Of a DNA stretch of 64,000 nt, positions 35,201 through 47,148 are shown piece after piece. A model generated the notes under the pieces. It was not told the origin of the DNA. It saw only the letters and a list, made by a program, of their open reading frames with translations, and made no database searches. Each line of letters starts with the position of its first letter. Within the stretch, counting starts at the first letter, position 1. This DNA comes from Gibbula magus (lineage: Eukaryota > Mollusca > Gastropoda > Trochida > Trochidae). The stretch spans positions 41,540,914 to 41,604,913 of the forward strand of contig OW388304.1 in NCBI GenBank assembly GCA_936450465.1, read 5' to 3'. The position numbers were made by a program, and so were the translations under genes.

Positions 35201-36723
35201 TGCATTGGTTATATTGTATATTCCCGCTTCTTCCAATCTCATACAAGTCGGTTAAGCACATCCTCATTGTACAAACTATTCATGTTATTAATCTTCTTGA
35301 TTGAGTTTCCTAAATGATAAACTTGGTTTCTTTGCCATACATATTCATTTATTCAAATCTCCGTGAGTTTCCTCAATTATTGACATGGTTTCTTTGCGTT
35401 TTATATTTTACATGGTTACTTTGGGATACAATATTCATGTATTTTAATCTCTTTGACTGCTTACTCTTTTCCTTTTTTCCCTTTTTTTCCTTTTAACAAT
35501 ACCTTGAAAGGATACATGTATGTCATGTTTATTTTCAGATGTTACCACATTGATGTTTTCCCAAAAATCGTTATTGACCCATCTTCCATGGTTATAGAAA
35601 ATCTTCATCAATATAAACTTTTTGAATATCTAAAACATCTTTAAAATACTCAACCCATCCTGAGCAGTCAAACCATGGTACATAATTAAATGAAGCGCCA
35701 CTAAAATGTCTCATATGAGAGCACAATGATTTAACTCTTTTACCGCTGGAAAAGTCTGATAATATTGCATTGGTTATATTGTATATTCCCGCTTCTTCCA
35801 ATCTCATACAAGTCGGTTTAGCACATCCTCATTGTACAAACTATTCATGTTATTAATCTTCTTGATTGAGTTTCCTAAATGATAAACTTGGTTTCTTTGC
35901 CATACATATTCATTTATTCAAATCTCCGTGAGTTTCCTCAATTATTGACATGGTTTCTTTGCGTTTTATATTTTACATGGTTACTTTGGCATACAATATT
36001 CATGTATTTTAATCTCTTTGACTGCTTACTCTTTTCCTTTTTTCCCTTTTTTTCCTTTTAACAATACCTTGAAAGGATACATGTATGTCATGTTTATTTT
36101 CAGATGTTACCACATTGATGTTTTCCCAAAAATCGTTATTGACCCATCTTCCATGGTTATAGAAAATCTTCATCAATATGAACTTTTTGAATATCTAAAA
36201 CATCTTTAAAATACTCAACCCATCCTGAGCAGTCAAACCATGGTACATAATTAAATGAAGCGCCACTAAAATGTCTCATATGAGAGCACAATGATTTAAC
36301 TCTTTTACCGCTGGAAAAGTCTGATAATATTGCATTGGTTATATTGTATATTCCCGCTTCTTCCAATCTCATACATGTCGGTTGAGCAAATCCTCATTGT
36401 ACAAACTATTCCTGTTATTAATCTTCTTGATTGAGTTTCCTAAATGATAAACTTGGTTTCTTTGCCATACATATTCATTTATTCAAATCTCCGTGAGTTT
36501 CCTCAATTATTGACATGGTTTCTTTGCGTTTTATATTTTACATGGTTACTTTGGCATACAATATCCATGTATTTTAATCTCTCTGACTGCTTACTCTTTT
36601 CCTTTTTTCCCTTTTTTTCCTTTTAACAATACCTTGAAAGGATACATGTATATCATGTTTATTTTCAGATGTTACCACATTGATGTTTTTCCAAAAATCG
36701 TTATTGACCCATCTTCCATGGTT
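20011..36723. repeat. Tandem satellite array: 29 units of ~565 bp
   Basis: Units begin (atagaaaatc) at 20011, 20577, 21141, 21707, 22272, 22828, 23393, 23959, 24524, 25089, 25654, 26219, 26775, 27340, 27905, 28470, 29035, 29600, 30509, 31074, 31639, 32204, 32769, 33334, 33899, 34464, 35029, 35594 and 36159. Most are 565 bp. Units 5 and 12 are 556 bp because the pyrimidine tract is shortened, and unit 18 is 565 bp plus a 344-bp SINE. Units differ at only a handful of positions. Each holds a pyrimidine tract followed by tttattttcag, and open frames on both strands. The left and right edges are in the same register, giving exactly 29 units. The outermost unit on the right carries the most private changes. 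Confidence 0.98.
29864..30207 (+). mobile_element. tRNA-derived SINE inserted in the array
   Basis: The Pol III promoter is visible: A box tggtgtagtggttagc (about 29884) and B box GGTTCGAATCC (about 29929). The tRNA-like part resembles tRNA-Glu (CTC-type loop ctcTCAC). The 3' end reads gcgccttgagc...gtgcgcattataaatgg-(TTA)n, matching the tail of the LINE at 560-4120. Target duplication ttattaat at 29856-29863 and 30200-30207. Insertion adds exactly 344 bp to unit 18. Confidence 0.92.
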
Positions 36724-36902
36724 GAAAACTTTCATTGGTTTCTATTAATATTTATACAATAACTATTCCCTAGAACGTTTTAGACCTGATTTCTGGATCA
36801 TACCAAAGTTGATTGAATGATTGAAGCCTTCTACCATTATATCTAATAAGAATATATAACCTTCTTGATAAAGATGTATTTTGTATACTTGTATGCATTG
36901 TA
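36724..36902. other. Right flank of the satellite array
   Basis: Unique sequence between the last unit (ending ccatggtt) and the next MITE. In the ancestral single-copy arrangement it should have adjoined one unit. No feature recognised. Confidence 0.5.
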
Positions 36903-37452
36903 CACTCAACCGCAAAAGAAACGTCACCATACAAAATGTTAACACACGAGTGTTAAACACGACTGAAACAGAGATGCATCGTGTCTTCAGAAGTCAACTA
37001 AACTAAATGTGAAATTTCAAAACATTATCTGTTAAAATTGCCTTAGAAACGCAAGTTTTAAAAATTGTCTTATTCGAATCTCCTTAACTAGACGAGATTA
37101 GACAGTTAAAAACGGTTTTTGGCACGTTTTATCACGTCCTACAGTAACGACCGTTCAACAAATTTAAGTCAAAGAATGTTATTTATGTCGACAATATCAT
37201 TGATTAATTGAAATTCTCCATTTTTACATCTACATTCTGGCCAAAAAACACTCTGAAAAAAGTGATTTTAACACCCCAAGTGTATTTGAACTGACATAAA
37301 ATTAAAAGTATCATACTCTGATGCATACATTGTGAGTACTTCTTTATTAAACATGTGTCTATCGAATACATTAAAAATCGACATTCTCCGGCAGCAATAT
37401 TTTGTATTGTACACTGTTGAATATGTGGTGACGTTTCTTTTTCGACTGAGTG
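36903..37452. mobile_element. TA-flanked mariner-like MITE, family B copy 2
   Basis: Starts CACTCAACCGCAAAAGAAAC and ends with an imperfect inverse (ACGTTTCTTTTTCGACTGAGTG). Flanked by TA at 36901-36902 and 37453-37454. Same family as 17342-17885. Confidence 0.85.
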
Positions 37453-37454
37453 TA

Positions 37455-38360
37455 GACTGTGTTGGTCCTAGGTTAGTCCGTCATTTAGGTCTCTTAAAGA
37501 GATTAGGCAAGTAGGCCCCCCTATATAAAACTCAAATCTCAATTTAAGAGATCTAAGACCCTCCTTTATACTTTATGTTCAATGTTTACCAAAATTTTAT
37601 TTTCAAGACCCATTTAAGTGAAAGCAAAAAAATACCTTCCAGTAATAAACAAATTAATAAAACAATAATAACAATTAGACAACATTTCTCGGTTCTCGAT
37701 CAACCGTTCAGTATTCCATCATGGTTAGCAGCCTTCCCCGTCTTAATGTTTCAGGTGACTGTTCTGGAAATGTTTGGTAATCGGAGGGCGAATGGGATTG
37801 CATTCTTCTCGACGGTAACATAAACAAAGAGAATGTTCAGTTGTAAACACCGTTGCTTTAATGGCTGAATCCAGATTCCCCGTCACTCGCACAAGGGAAT
37901 TGTCATATTAGCTCGTCAACCAACTTTTGTGGAAAATGTCTCAAACACATAAATGTAGAAATTGCTTTTGGATTTTCTTAACATTTAGAAGTATCGTTGT
38001 CCTCTAAGATTAAATAAGTATAATAATAATAGTTGATAGTTAAACATGCTGAAGTGTATGTGATGACAAACACATATCCATACGTCAGCCTTACGGGTAT
38101 TAGGTTTTCATTTTCCCCGGCTCAATCACAGATCAATGACGCCAGAAGATAGCAATAGAGCTCATAGCCACCAGTCGCCACTATCGATGTAATATTGGTT
38201 GCCTCAATGACACTCATCACAAATCTGACAATGTGCAGTTTCTCACAGGGTATTATTTTCATCGTTGCCAAGTTACCGTATTCGCGTTAATACAGTGTTA
38301 TTGAATAATAGCCCTCCACAACCTATATAAATGTTTTGCAGTGCACAACAAGCGAGAATG
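37455..38360. other. Intergenic, nothing recognised
   Basis: AT-rich, no coding or repeat signal I can support. An 82-codon + frame at 37575-37823 has no domain-like content. Confidence 0.4.
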
Positions 38361-38527
38361 ACCATTCAATAGAGATTATTAACCAAGTGTTTTTCCGTAT
38401 CATTAATATCTTATATTTGGAATAAAAACTATTATGCAACCCTTTGGCGAGCATAATACATTATGATATTAATATACGATATTAATGATACGGAAATACA
38501 CGAGGTTAATAATCTCTATTGAATGGT
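38361..38527. mobile_element. 167-bp hairpin MITE with ~48-bp arms
   Basis: Left accattcaatagagattatt...ccgtatcattaatatc; right gatattaatgatacgg...aataatctctattgaatggt. The arms are inverse with few mismatches. No coding content. Confidence 0.88.
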
Positions 38528-39709
38528 GAAATACATTTATCATATAATGTCATTATTAAAATAAGCGTTTTGCTGTGTTAAAAGTGGTCAAAGAATTGAC
38601 CCAGTTTTAGCGAAGTTATTTCATAGACGGTACATCAAAGTGCTGGTCACGATATCGGCGATATATATAGCTGTGAAGTGCCTGGAAATAGTTCTTAATT
38701 AAAACAATTTAAAAACACGATGTGCGCGATTCTTTAAAAAAAACGACAATTGGTCCCTGATCTCTTGTTCATGAAGATATTTTCAATCAGTTCATAAGTA
38801 TATATCTAATAATTAAAAAGCACTCATGAATCACTTGGTCACGTTACTAGAACATGGGCAGTAAATCTAGTTTAAACGTTTTGGAAGCTGCGTTGCAGAG
38901 TTGATTTGGATTGCTGTAAAACAGTATCTTTCAGAGTTAAACGGTAATTATTTGTGAGGTGGGGTTGTTTCCTTCGTTGACGACAAAAAGTACCTATTAA
39001 TGTCCCTTATACCGTATGCTCAGCCCTCAAAAACTACCAAAATGTTAGTGCGATCGACGACGCGCGTCGGTAGGCTACACATTGACACATCAAGATCCAT
39101 TTTGTGCACAGGACGTTGAAGCTACTTGCTAATGCTCTTGGTTAATATCGCACTGACGTTTAGAATGATTTTTAAAACAAATCTAAAATTATCTTCACTT
39201 TGTTAAAACTGCACTGTGTCAGATGATTTCGTGTTTTCGAATATCCATTCATACAAGCGGAAATACTCGGGTAAACTCCCGGTTACGCTTTTCAATGATT
39301 CGTAAACAGTTTTAGGATTCACATAAAAAGAGTGGAATGTTGCAAAAGTAGTTCGTGTATTTGATCTTTGACCTGTTTTGCATATTTATCAGATTTGGAT
39401 ACCAATTTTATCAGATTGCTTTATTGCATCGATAGCACCCTCCATAATATATGATAAAATAAACTTACATCTTTTTTACTCTCTTTAGCGCCACCTATAC
39501 CAGATAACATTCCTATGTTTTATTTGTAACGCTGTATTTCGTATTATCGCCATTCCGGATGTTGACACTTTATCACGTGCGAGGTGCGTGATGCCTCATG
39601 TATCATGGAGGCTGATTGGCTGGACTTCGTTGTGTCCTGGGCGTTGATTGGCAGAAGGTTGACCGGATGAAAGCCCGTGGAAGAGCGAGCGAATTTTGAC
39701 AGATTGTTT
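38528..39709. other. Intergenic; two inverted CCAAT-like motifs near 39.61-39.65 kb
   Basis: Mostly featureless. At about 39611 (tgattggctg) and 39644 (tgattggcag) lie two ATTGG motifs within a slightly GC-richer stretch. No transcript can be supported downstream. Confidence 0.3.
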
Positions 39710-40348
39710 CAGCCCTGTTTTACGGCGAACTTTGCACATATGCAAAATTGCTTATAGTAGTAATATACACACGTGAGTAAAAGTAAATTTGCTATGCGTT
39801 CATATGTGTTTAATGTCTGCCTATGCAAATGGGCTTCCAACTATTTGAATATATGAATAGAGAATTCCTAAAACATGCCAATTAATATTTATTAGATGTA
39901 AACTAAATAAATGACATTAATTTATATCTGTCAACATTGTTTTGACTATTTCGCCCTACATATATAATGAAAATCGGATAGTCAGGTGGATTTCGAAGGT
40001 CATCGCGTGCAAGAAGGAGATAATGCTATATATATAGAATTTGAAAAACAATATTAAGAGTTTCTAAAGTTATCTAATATATTTTCTCAACCTGTGTGAA
40101 TTACTATGTCTGTATGCGACGAACTTTAACTAGAAAAGGGAAAATACCATATTTACTCACGGTAGTAAAAATTTGCACCTGCCCCTGACTAGGTGCAAAT
40201 TTGCTTACGGTAGTGAAACATTTGCTTACGGTAGTAAAATATACATATGTGCAAATGCGTCCATACGGCGAAGTTTGCTCATATGAGCAAATTTGCATAT
40301 GTGTAATGATATACTCATATGCAAACGCTCGCCGTATAAACAGGGCTG
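39710..40348. mobile_element. ~640-bp element with CAGCCCTGTTT ends
   Basis: Left end CAGCCCTGTTTTACGGCGA and right end TCGCCGTATAAACAGGGCTG are inverse except for a 1-base gap. The subterminal regions contain gcatatgcaaatttgc-type palindromic motifs and repeated ttacggtagta (about 40155-40240). No clear target duplication. Class unknown, possibly a non-autonomous DNA transposon. Confidence 0.65.
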
Positions 40349-41049
40349 AAGAGATGTGCCCGGAAGGACATGTTTTGTTACCTTCTGATGTTGTTGGCAC
40401 CATGGTCGCCATCTTGAGGTGTGGAATTAGGTTTTATTTCATAATGAGTTTTCATTAGGCTCTTGTTGGTAAGTTTCTTGATAGTATATACAGTGCTCAC
40501 GTTTTCACTTACATTTTTGTAGGTCATATTCTTGAAACCATATGATCATGTTCTACTACACATAATATTCATATTTCGTGCATTTTGATGTAGCACGTGG
40601 TGAATATGAATTATTGACATTACACACTTGCATTATAATTATCTGTCATATTGTAATGAACCTTTAGTTTCATTAAACATTTAAACTATTTCATTGTTAT
40701 TATTTCAGTGAAAATTTGGCCTTTATTCATACATACACTAGGATTGGGACAGTGATGGGTTACATTTCCTTCAGAACTTGTGTAGTTATAATTATGTAAC
40801 GTTAGGGACATCCAGATGCTGTATAGTCACCTCCAGACTCGAGCTGCAACGTTACATATTCTTACGCTAGGGGAAAGTAATTTCCATCTCGTTCGTTCCT
40901 CAAACGATATAAATAACATTTATCTCTAATAACTTACTCAGTTGAGTGTCTGCAATAAAGTCTCTTTTATGTTGTCTAACCCAAATACTGTATTTCTTTT
41001 CTGTTTTCCAAACCAAATACTGTATTACTGCAAGATACTTCAACAGATA

Positions 41050-41720
41050 AAGAAGTGTCAACAAATTTAAGTCCAAGAACTTGATGCATGTCAACAACAT
41101 CTTGATTTAATTGGATTTCTACATTTTATTAAGTTTATGAATTTCAAGTTTAAAGGGGCAGTAGCACGTTTTTTCGCTAAAATAACTTGATGAAATTTAT
41201 TTGAAAATTAATGTTATAGTTAAAAAATGAGTGTACATGGTTCCATAAAGCCATGGGAATCGTTTTTGTCATCCAAAATAATAAAATGTGTTCACAATAA
41301 AATGGCCGCCATGCAAGTTTTGCTAAATACGCAACACCATTATGACCACTGCGTATTATTGGTTCATATAATATGATGTTTTACCCTCTAAAGTTAGTAT
41401 AAATGACATAAACTATCATTATAAATGGGAAACTTGAAAAATTAAAATTTGCAAAGAACGTGCTACTGCCCCTTTAAATCCAAACATTCTTGTCAAAAAA
41501 CATTTGGAAAAAGCGATGACAACACCCCAAAGATACTTCAACAGACATTTAAATAAAAAAATACCTGTATTATACTCTGATTGTGTATGCAATTACGAGT
41601 ATCTCTTTACAAATCATGTTCCTATGAAAACAAAACCCATTCAAAATCGATATTCCACGGGATATGTATTTTTTATGTACACTGTTGAAGTTATGTTGAC
41701 GTCAATAAATGTCAAGACTG
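41050..41720. mobile_element. Family B MITE copy 3, split by a family A MITE
   Basis: Left part 41055-41149 (caacaaatttaagtccaag...) and right part 41478-41710 (acaccccaaagatac..., gtacactgttgaa...gttgacgtc) match the interior of 36903-37452 in the same order. The ends are degraded. Confidence 0.7.
41154..41473. mobile_element. TTAA-flanked MITE, family A copy 3
   Basis: Ends AGGGGCAGTAGCACGTTTTT and ..CGTGCTACTGCCCCT, TTAA at 41150-41153 and 41474-41477. Inserted into the older family B element. Confidence 0.88.
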
Positions 41721-41875
41721 TTGTTTTTATACCGATATAAAAGACGACACTCGGTATATCCGCAACAGGGACATGGGTGTCTGAACATGGTGATTTATTT
41801 TCAAATTAGAAGAGGTAGATGTGCTTACAAAACAACAAGAAGTATCTCAACTAACAAGAAGTATCTAAACTAACG

Positions 41876-42391
41876 AGCAAAAGAAAGTATAACATTCAGT
41901 TGTTTTCGATTAATTCAATATTTTAAAAAATGAGATGTATTTGATCATGGCACGATGAAATAACATCTTTCGGTGCTAATTTGAATACTTGGTTATTTTT
42001 TTAAATTAAAATATAATTTTTTTAAAGTAGAAAGAGGTAACAAATGAAATTTACACCAATCCCTATCATGTTTAAAATGGTGTAAATATGTGCAGAACGA
42101 GGCACAATTATTGATTTTCACATAGAGTATATGCTATATGTCGATGAACAGTTGTATTTTATCAAAATTAATTTTTTGGAATTTTATAATTTTTAATTTT
42201 TAATTAATTTAATTATTTTTTAAAAACAAACATGTAGAGGTATTCTTTGACTGATTTTTGTTTTTGACTAAGTTCCAAAACTATTAACTTTTGAATAGGA
42301 CTTCGAAAACTCTAGAAATTTGACATTGAAAGTTATACGTTTGATGATTGAAACGGAATGTTATAAATTTAGTTTCTTTTGCACGTCAGTT
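41876..42391. mobile_element. MITE, family D copy 2
   Basis: Starts GCAAAAGAAAGTATAACATTC and ends TTTAGTTTCTTTTGC. Diverged copy of 15902-16386 in the same orientation. Confidence 0.72.
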
Positions 42392-43165
42392 TAGTTTCGG
42401 GTAAATGACTTTGCTTGTGTAAAGAAATGATGCGACGTATTTTGTGAAAGTTCTCAGTGTGAGTGGTATCATGCGATTTTAGGAGCTTCGACAGCATGTT
42501 GGTTGACCAGTCCATCATTGGACAATGTTTTAAATCTACGGGTTAGCCAACGTTAATTATTGCTATAAAAGATATTTTCTAACGAAGCGAACATAAAATA
42601 TACATAAGTGGAACAGGCTGCTGCAAGTTGCACACAACGCTTCCGGGTCGACCACATGTAACGCAGGGATGCACTTGTTGCTTCATGGCTGAGCAAGCTG
42701 AATCCCATGTATATGTATGATCACCTCAAACACTTAATAGAGCGACAGCGACAGCAACGTTTTGGTTTTTATCATATGAAATTACGTAAATTTATGCATT
42801 AAGATACATACATTTAAATCTCTGTTTTAATGTTGTTCTGTAAAACAAATTTCTGGAAGGCAATAAGTATCTGGAAGGCAATAAGTATTATTGTTATCAT
42901 TAAAAGTATTGATAGCATGATTAAACGTAGTCGAAAAGACACAATTAAGAAGTTCAATATGTAAAAAACAAAGGCAGGAATTTATAATTCACAATATTAA
43001 AATATCAAAATATAAAACTCATTCTAAAAGTATATTTTAGGCGCCTAAATTTCTTTGATCAATTGTTACTCGCGTAGACTAATGCAGCTGATAACATTAT
43101 AGTTACGATTTATCTTGAGTTCGATTAATGTATAGCTCCGAATTCCTTATAAGAATTTTCAAAAC
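42392..43165. other. Intergenic, nothing recognised
   Basis: Contains a short duplicated word (ctggaaggcaataagtat twice near 42853-42890) but no gene or mobile element I can support. Confidence 0.4.
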
Positions 43166-43170
43166 TGTTA

Positions 43171-43277
43171 ATATTGAACTGCACTCCAATTCTCTTCCCA
43201 CAAAGGTTACTACTTTCAGATTTCCAAAAATCTGAAGGGAGTAACCTCTGTGGGAAGAGAATGCTGCACTCAATATA
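43171..43277. repeat. Hairpin, ~50-bp imperfect arms
   Basis: attctcttcccacaaaggtt... is the inverse of ...aacctctgtgggaagagaat, with loop ttccaaaaa at about 43232. The outer arm parts are diverged (atattgaactgcactcc versus ctgcactcaatat). Confidence 0.85.
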
Positions 43278-43454
43278 ATAAACCAATTTTTACCTGATCA
43301 AGCATGGCACACGACTTTGATTAAACGACTGTTAATGTGTATTGGCCGAGCGTTACCGATGGTCTTACATAAACTTTGCCCGAGCTTCGTAAAGGTCGTT
43401 TGATTATTGGTACCAAATTTGTAATTTGTCTTTTCTCTTTAAGGCACATTTTAA

Positions 43455-43953
43455 AGGTACATCCATTGTGTTGTTTGGGGTCACATTTGCCCAACGTTAT
43501 AAATTGTGTCATTTTATCGAGAAGTTTTCACTGTTGCAGAAAATTGCCATTTCGATGACATTTGACTCGGTATACCGTCAATATAAAGGTAAAGTCGCGA
43601 TTTCTGATCGAAAACCAGACAATATACCGCGTGTGGCGCACGTCAATTGGTTAAACGTAATTTTTGAAACTTATTTACAAAAAACAAATAGACAACTTTG
43701 GGTTGATAATGGGATAATAGGTCTTACTGCGGTAGGTAACTACTGTGCATGTAAATGGGACGTGTAGTTTTGATTTCTGCACATGTATAATGATGCTGCT
43801 CGATTTTAATTGGAAACTAGTAATTATTATATATTTGGCGATTGGGGATGAATAGGCAAGTTGAGTAAAACTTTTGAACTGAAATCAACACATATCGTAC
43901 GTTGGCACGTATTGAAATACAATAAAATGTTATGAAACACAATGGATGCATCT
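43455..43953 (+). mobile_element. TTAA-type MITE, family C copy 1
   Basis: Starts AGGTACATCCATTGTGTTG after TTAA (43451-43454) and ends AACACAATGGATGCATCT. The right TTAA is lost. About 500 bp, aligning along its length with the inverse of 45233-45727. The apparent frames inside (such as 43426-43767) are repeat sequence without a known domain. Confidence 0.82.
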
Positions 43954-45228
43954 CAGGTCTTTTTTCTAGGTTTTAACAAAAGAAAGGGACAGATATCTCT
44001 TTTAATTCTTTAGCGTCAGAAAACATTAGACATTGAACATGTCACTCGTTTCTGTTGAACTGGAGTGTAGGAGTGATATTTTTGACCATTTGGAATACTA
44101 ACACATATTTAAGAGGGTTTGTGATTTATAAATAACTGCCTACATTTATTTTTTTTTTAACTCGTGAAAAGTTTGTTTAAAATGAAATTTCTCGCTTTAT
44201 CGCATCATTTTTGTCAGCTTGGAAAGACCAGAATAATTTTGTGTTGGCCTAAGAACTCGTCATTACGAGTTGGCAGTGGCTTTGTTTGATTCGTTTAAGC
44301 GGTGTATACACCGACCACGTGTCCGGCGTACGCCATTCCTGGACCAGGCTGAAGTTGAAACAAGTGTATCAGCGCACAGGAAGACGTTACATCCCTCAAC
44401 TAGCGTCAATAAACATGTCATTTATATCATACAAGTATTTTTTGGAAATTATTTCAAAACTTGGATTACTATCATATTAGCGTGTAATGCATTGTTTTAA
44501 AGAACCAGTAATTTTTTTAAATAAATTAGTCAACTATCCAATTGTCAAAAGCAAATTCATTAAAAAAAAAGTTATTGAGTGTCGCGAGGATAACATTATA
44601 ACATTTCAAACCGGCGCATGCGGAGTACGCCTAAGGCGTGCGCCGCGTTCCAATTTAAGTGATTCGCCGGTTACGCCGCTTTCGGCGGCGTATGCCAGGT
44701 AGCGCGCCAGGGCCCGAATCAAGCATAGCCAGTGACATGATACTTTTCCGCGGATGATATCCTCTGCAACATTCATTTGAAACAAGATCATGCAACCGTG
44801 AACATTTTCAAGCGCACGTGTTTTTCATGCAGATTCAAATGTTATGGAATGTCAAATAAACATTTGCACGTGCAGCTCGTGCTTTGTGACGAGTGTTTAG
44901 TCTACTGCCAAATGCCCATCGGTGACACTTGTCTTGCACTGGAAAGAGAATCAACTTGTGATTATACTTAAATAAATGAAAAGTGATCGTACTGATATGA
45001 ATTATGTTAAGATAAGAACAAATAAGATAATACTTTATTATCACGAAGGAAACTTTGGTTACATCATAAAACACATAAGAACGACACAGAAAATTCAATC
45101 ACAACATATCACATTCATTACAGGTACATTAATATTGATTGAGAAAAAGAAGATGAAGAAGATTTTGAATACAAAACACAGGCAAGTAGATAAATTACTT
45201 CCAAAACCCTCACCCTACTAGATACAAC
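43954..45228. other. Intergenic; one GC-rich patch at ~44605-44720
   Basis: Mostly AT-rich. The patch is strikingly GC-rich for this window, with short palindromes (ccgccgaaagcggcg on the - strand). No RNA gene or protein domain could be assigned. Confidence 0.4.
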
Positions 45229-45232
45229 TTAA

Positions 45233-45727
45233 AGGTGCATCCATTGTGTTTCATAAACTTTTATTTGGCTTTAATACGTTCCAACACACCATATGTGCTG
45301 TTCACAATACAAATATATTCACTCAGCTGGCATATTCATCCCCAATCGCAAAATATATTACAATTACTAGTGATTTACTATTAAAATCAAGTAAACATCA
45401 TTATGCATGCGTAGAAACCGAAATTGCACGACCTATTTACATGCACAGTAGTTATATGACCTATGAAACATTATAAACCCAAATTTGATATTTAATCTGT
45501 TATAATTAAGATTTCAAAAATTGCGTTTGACTCATTTCGGCGCGTCAATCGCGATGCATTGTCCGATTTTCGATCAGAAATCACTTCTATTACCTTCATA
45601 TCGTCAATATACTGAGTCGACTTTCATCAAAATGGTAATTGTTGGTAACAGTTTGTAGTTCTCGATAAAGTAACGCCATTTATAACGTTTGAAGTATGTG
45701 ACCCCCAACAACGCAATGGATATACCT
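45233..45727 (-). mobile_element. TTAA-type MITE, family C copy 2 (inverted)
   Basis: AGGTGCATCCATTGTGTTTC at the left and ..CGCAATGGATATACCT at the right, flanked by TTAA at 45229-45232 and 45728-45731. Inverse of 43455-43953. Confidence 0.85.
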
Positions 45728-45731
45728 TTAA

Positions 45732-46640
45732 GATAAACAATATCGAAGTTATTATCACGAAAACAAATGTTTTCTTTGCACTTCTAAACGCCCTTAAAAG
45801 ACAAGTTACTAATTGTCTCGTAACCACAACAAACATACGTAAATATAAGAAAAACACATCACCATGTCCATACCTGCTAGGGATATCACGGGTGTCATCT
45901 TTCAGATTGCTTTGACAAAACTGTGACATAACTATTCCGTTTATACATTTCATGTCAAGGAAGAATTATCACCCAACCAATAAACATGTGAACAAAGGCA
46001 ACGTAATACTCGTGTCGTCATTTGCAGAATAATGGGGACAAAAGCGTCCATGCACATGTTAGTCTTCTTCGTGGCCCCTTGCATTATATTATGTGCTTAA
46101 TGCACCCTAAACCCAAACATATTCGTATATATAGCATATTTTACTTCAGATGTTTGGCTTATAGAAACTATCGCATTACATGTATATACTTGATACTTCA
46201 AGTTGGGGATATTCGAATTCTTATTATTGATATTATATATGTATGTCTATAAAATCACAGATCAGTCTTCATAATTTCAAAGGTCTATATATCTTACTAT
46301 TTTGTCCAGTATATTTAGTTTTATAATCGAGTAGCTCTTCACCCATTAAAAGTGACATATGTATAATGTATATGTTCCTACAAATCTATCTGTGATGTGA
46401 CAGACACATGTGATTGATATCAGAAATATTTCATTTACGACATTACAGCTTGAAATATATATCACGAGAGTCAAATATGTTCAAAGATACCTCAGCATCG
46501 GGATTAGCGCGCCACTGATGTTATAAGACTGATTTTCCTTTATTGTATTCTACGTAATATATGACGAAGAAACAATGGTAAAAGCTTTCGAGGCTGCGAG
46601 ATTTTCAATTGCTTAGTGTTCTCGATTATTTGTCTCAAAG
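45732..46640. other. Intergenic, nothing recognised
   Basis: AT-rich, without supported gene, repeat or RNA. Confidence 0.4.
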
Positions 46641-46644
46641 AACC

Positions 46645-46955
46645 GGGAGTGTGATAGTGCAGTGGTTAGCGCGTTTGACGTCGGATCAAGAGGTCCGTGG
46701 TTCGAATCCCGCCAGGGGCACGAAAACTGTGTCTTCAGTGGAGAACTGTTCTGCACGCAGTAAGGTTCAGTGCATTGCTACACTGAATTTCAGTGTACTA
46801 CCATCCATGGTTAGCAAGTTCCAGCAAGTTGCTCACATGGTTCATAGCCACATGGTGTTGTGGGTTTACTTGCAAAAATACTAGCAGCCGTAATATAAGT
46901 GAAATACCCTTGAAAACGGCATTAAACCCCAAATCATCTCACCTCACCTCACCTT
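46645..46955 (+). mobile_element. tRNA-Arg-derived SINE with CTCAC tail
   Basis: The head (46645-46722) has an A box tagtgcagtggttagcg, an anticodon arm TTTGA-cgTCGga-TCAAG (UCG, Arg-like) and a B box GGTTCGAATCCCG. The body runs to a 3' part gccgtaatataagtg... cttgaaaacggcattaaacc and a tail of (CTCAC)-type repeats at 46938-46954. Not a functional tRNA: there is no acceptor-stem closure and it continues into SINE body. Confidence 0.8.
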
Positions 46956-47148
46956 TCAAAGAATATATTGCATTATATCCCGAGAAGCCCTTCATTCATT
47001 AAAGTGACATATGTTATGTTTCTAATACGAACCTCTTTGTTTTAACACGTATGAATCAACACTATATAATAAGTATTTTTCACGACAGCTCGAGCTCATT
47101 TGATTTCAACGACACATACATGTACACTCTCGATTAGCACGTGCAACT

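Noticed and set aside
20011..36723. A multigene family of about 29 small proteins (60-71 residues) on both strands
   Set aside because: Units are almost identical, so all frames on both strands are kept open by recency. One + strand frame spans the unit junction, and no start context, splice pairing or domain supports expression.
20011..36723. A CRISPR-like array
   Set aside because: The 565-bp contiguous tandem units have no short repeats separated by unique spacers, and the context is eukaryotic.
39600..39660. Promoter with paired inverted CCAAT boxes
   Set aside because: No downstream exon, TATA box or initiator can be supported, and a transposon-like element follows immediately.
43426..43767. 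113-residue protein
   Set aside because: Lies within a family C MITE, and its inverted copy at 45233-45727 does not preserve the frame.
44606..44791. 61-residue - strand protein in the GC-rich patch
   Set aside because: Short, no domain, and composition is explained by the palindromic GC-rich sequence.
46645..46722. Functional tRNA-Arg gene
   Set aside because: No closed acceptor stem; the sequence continues into a SINE body and tail.
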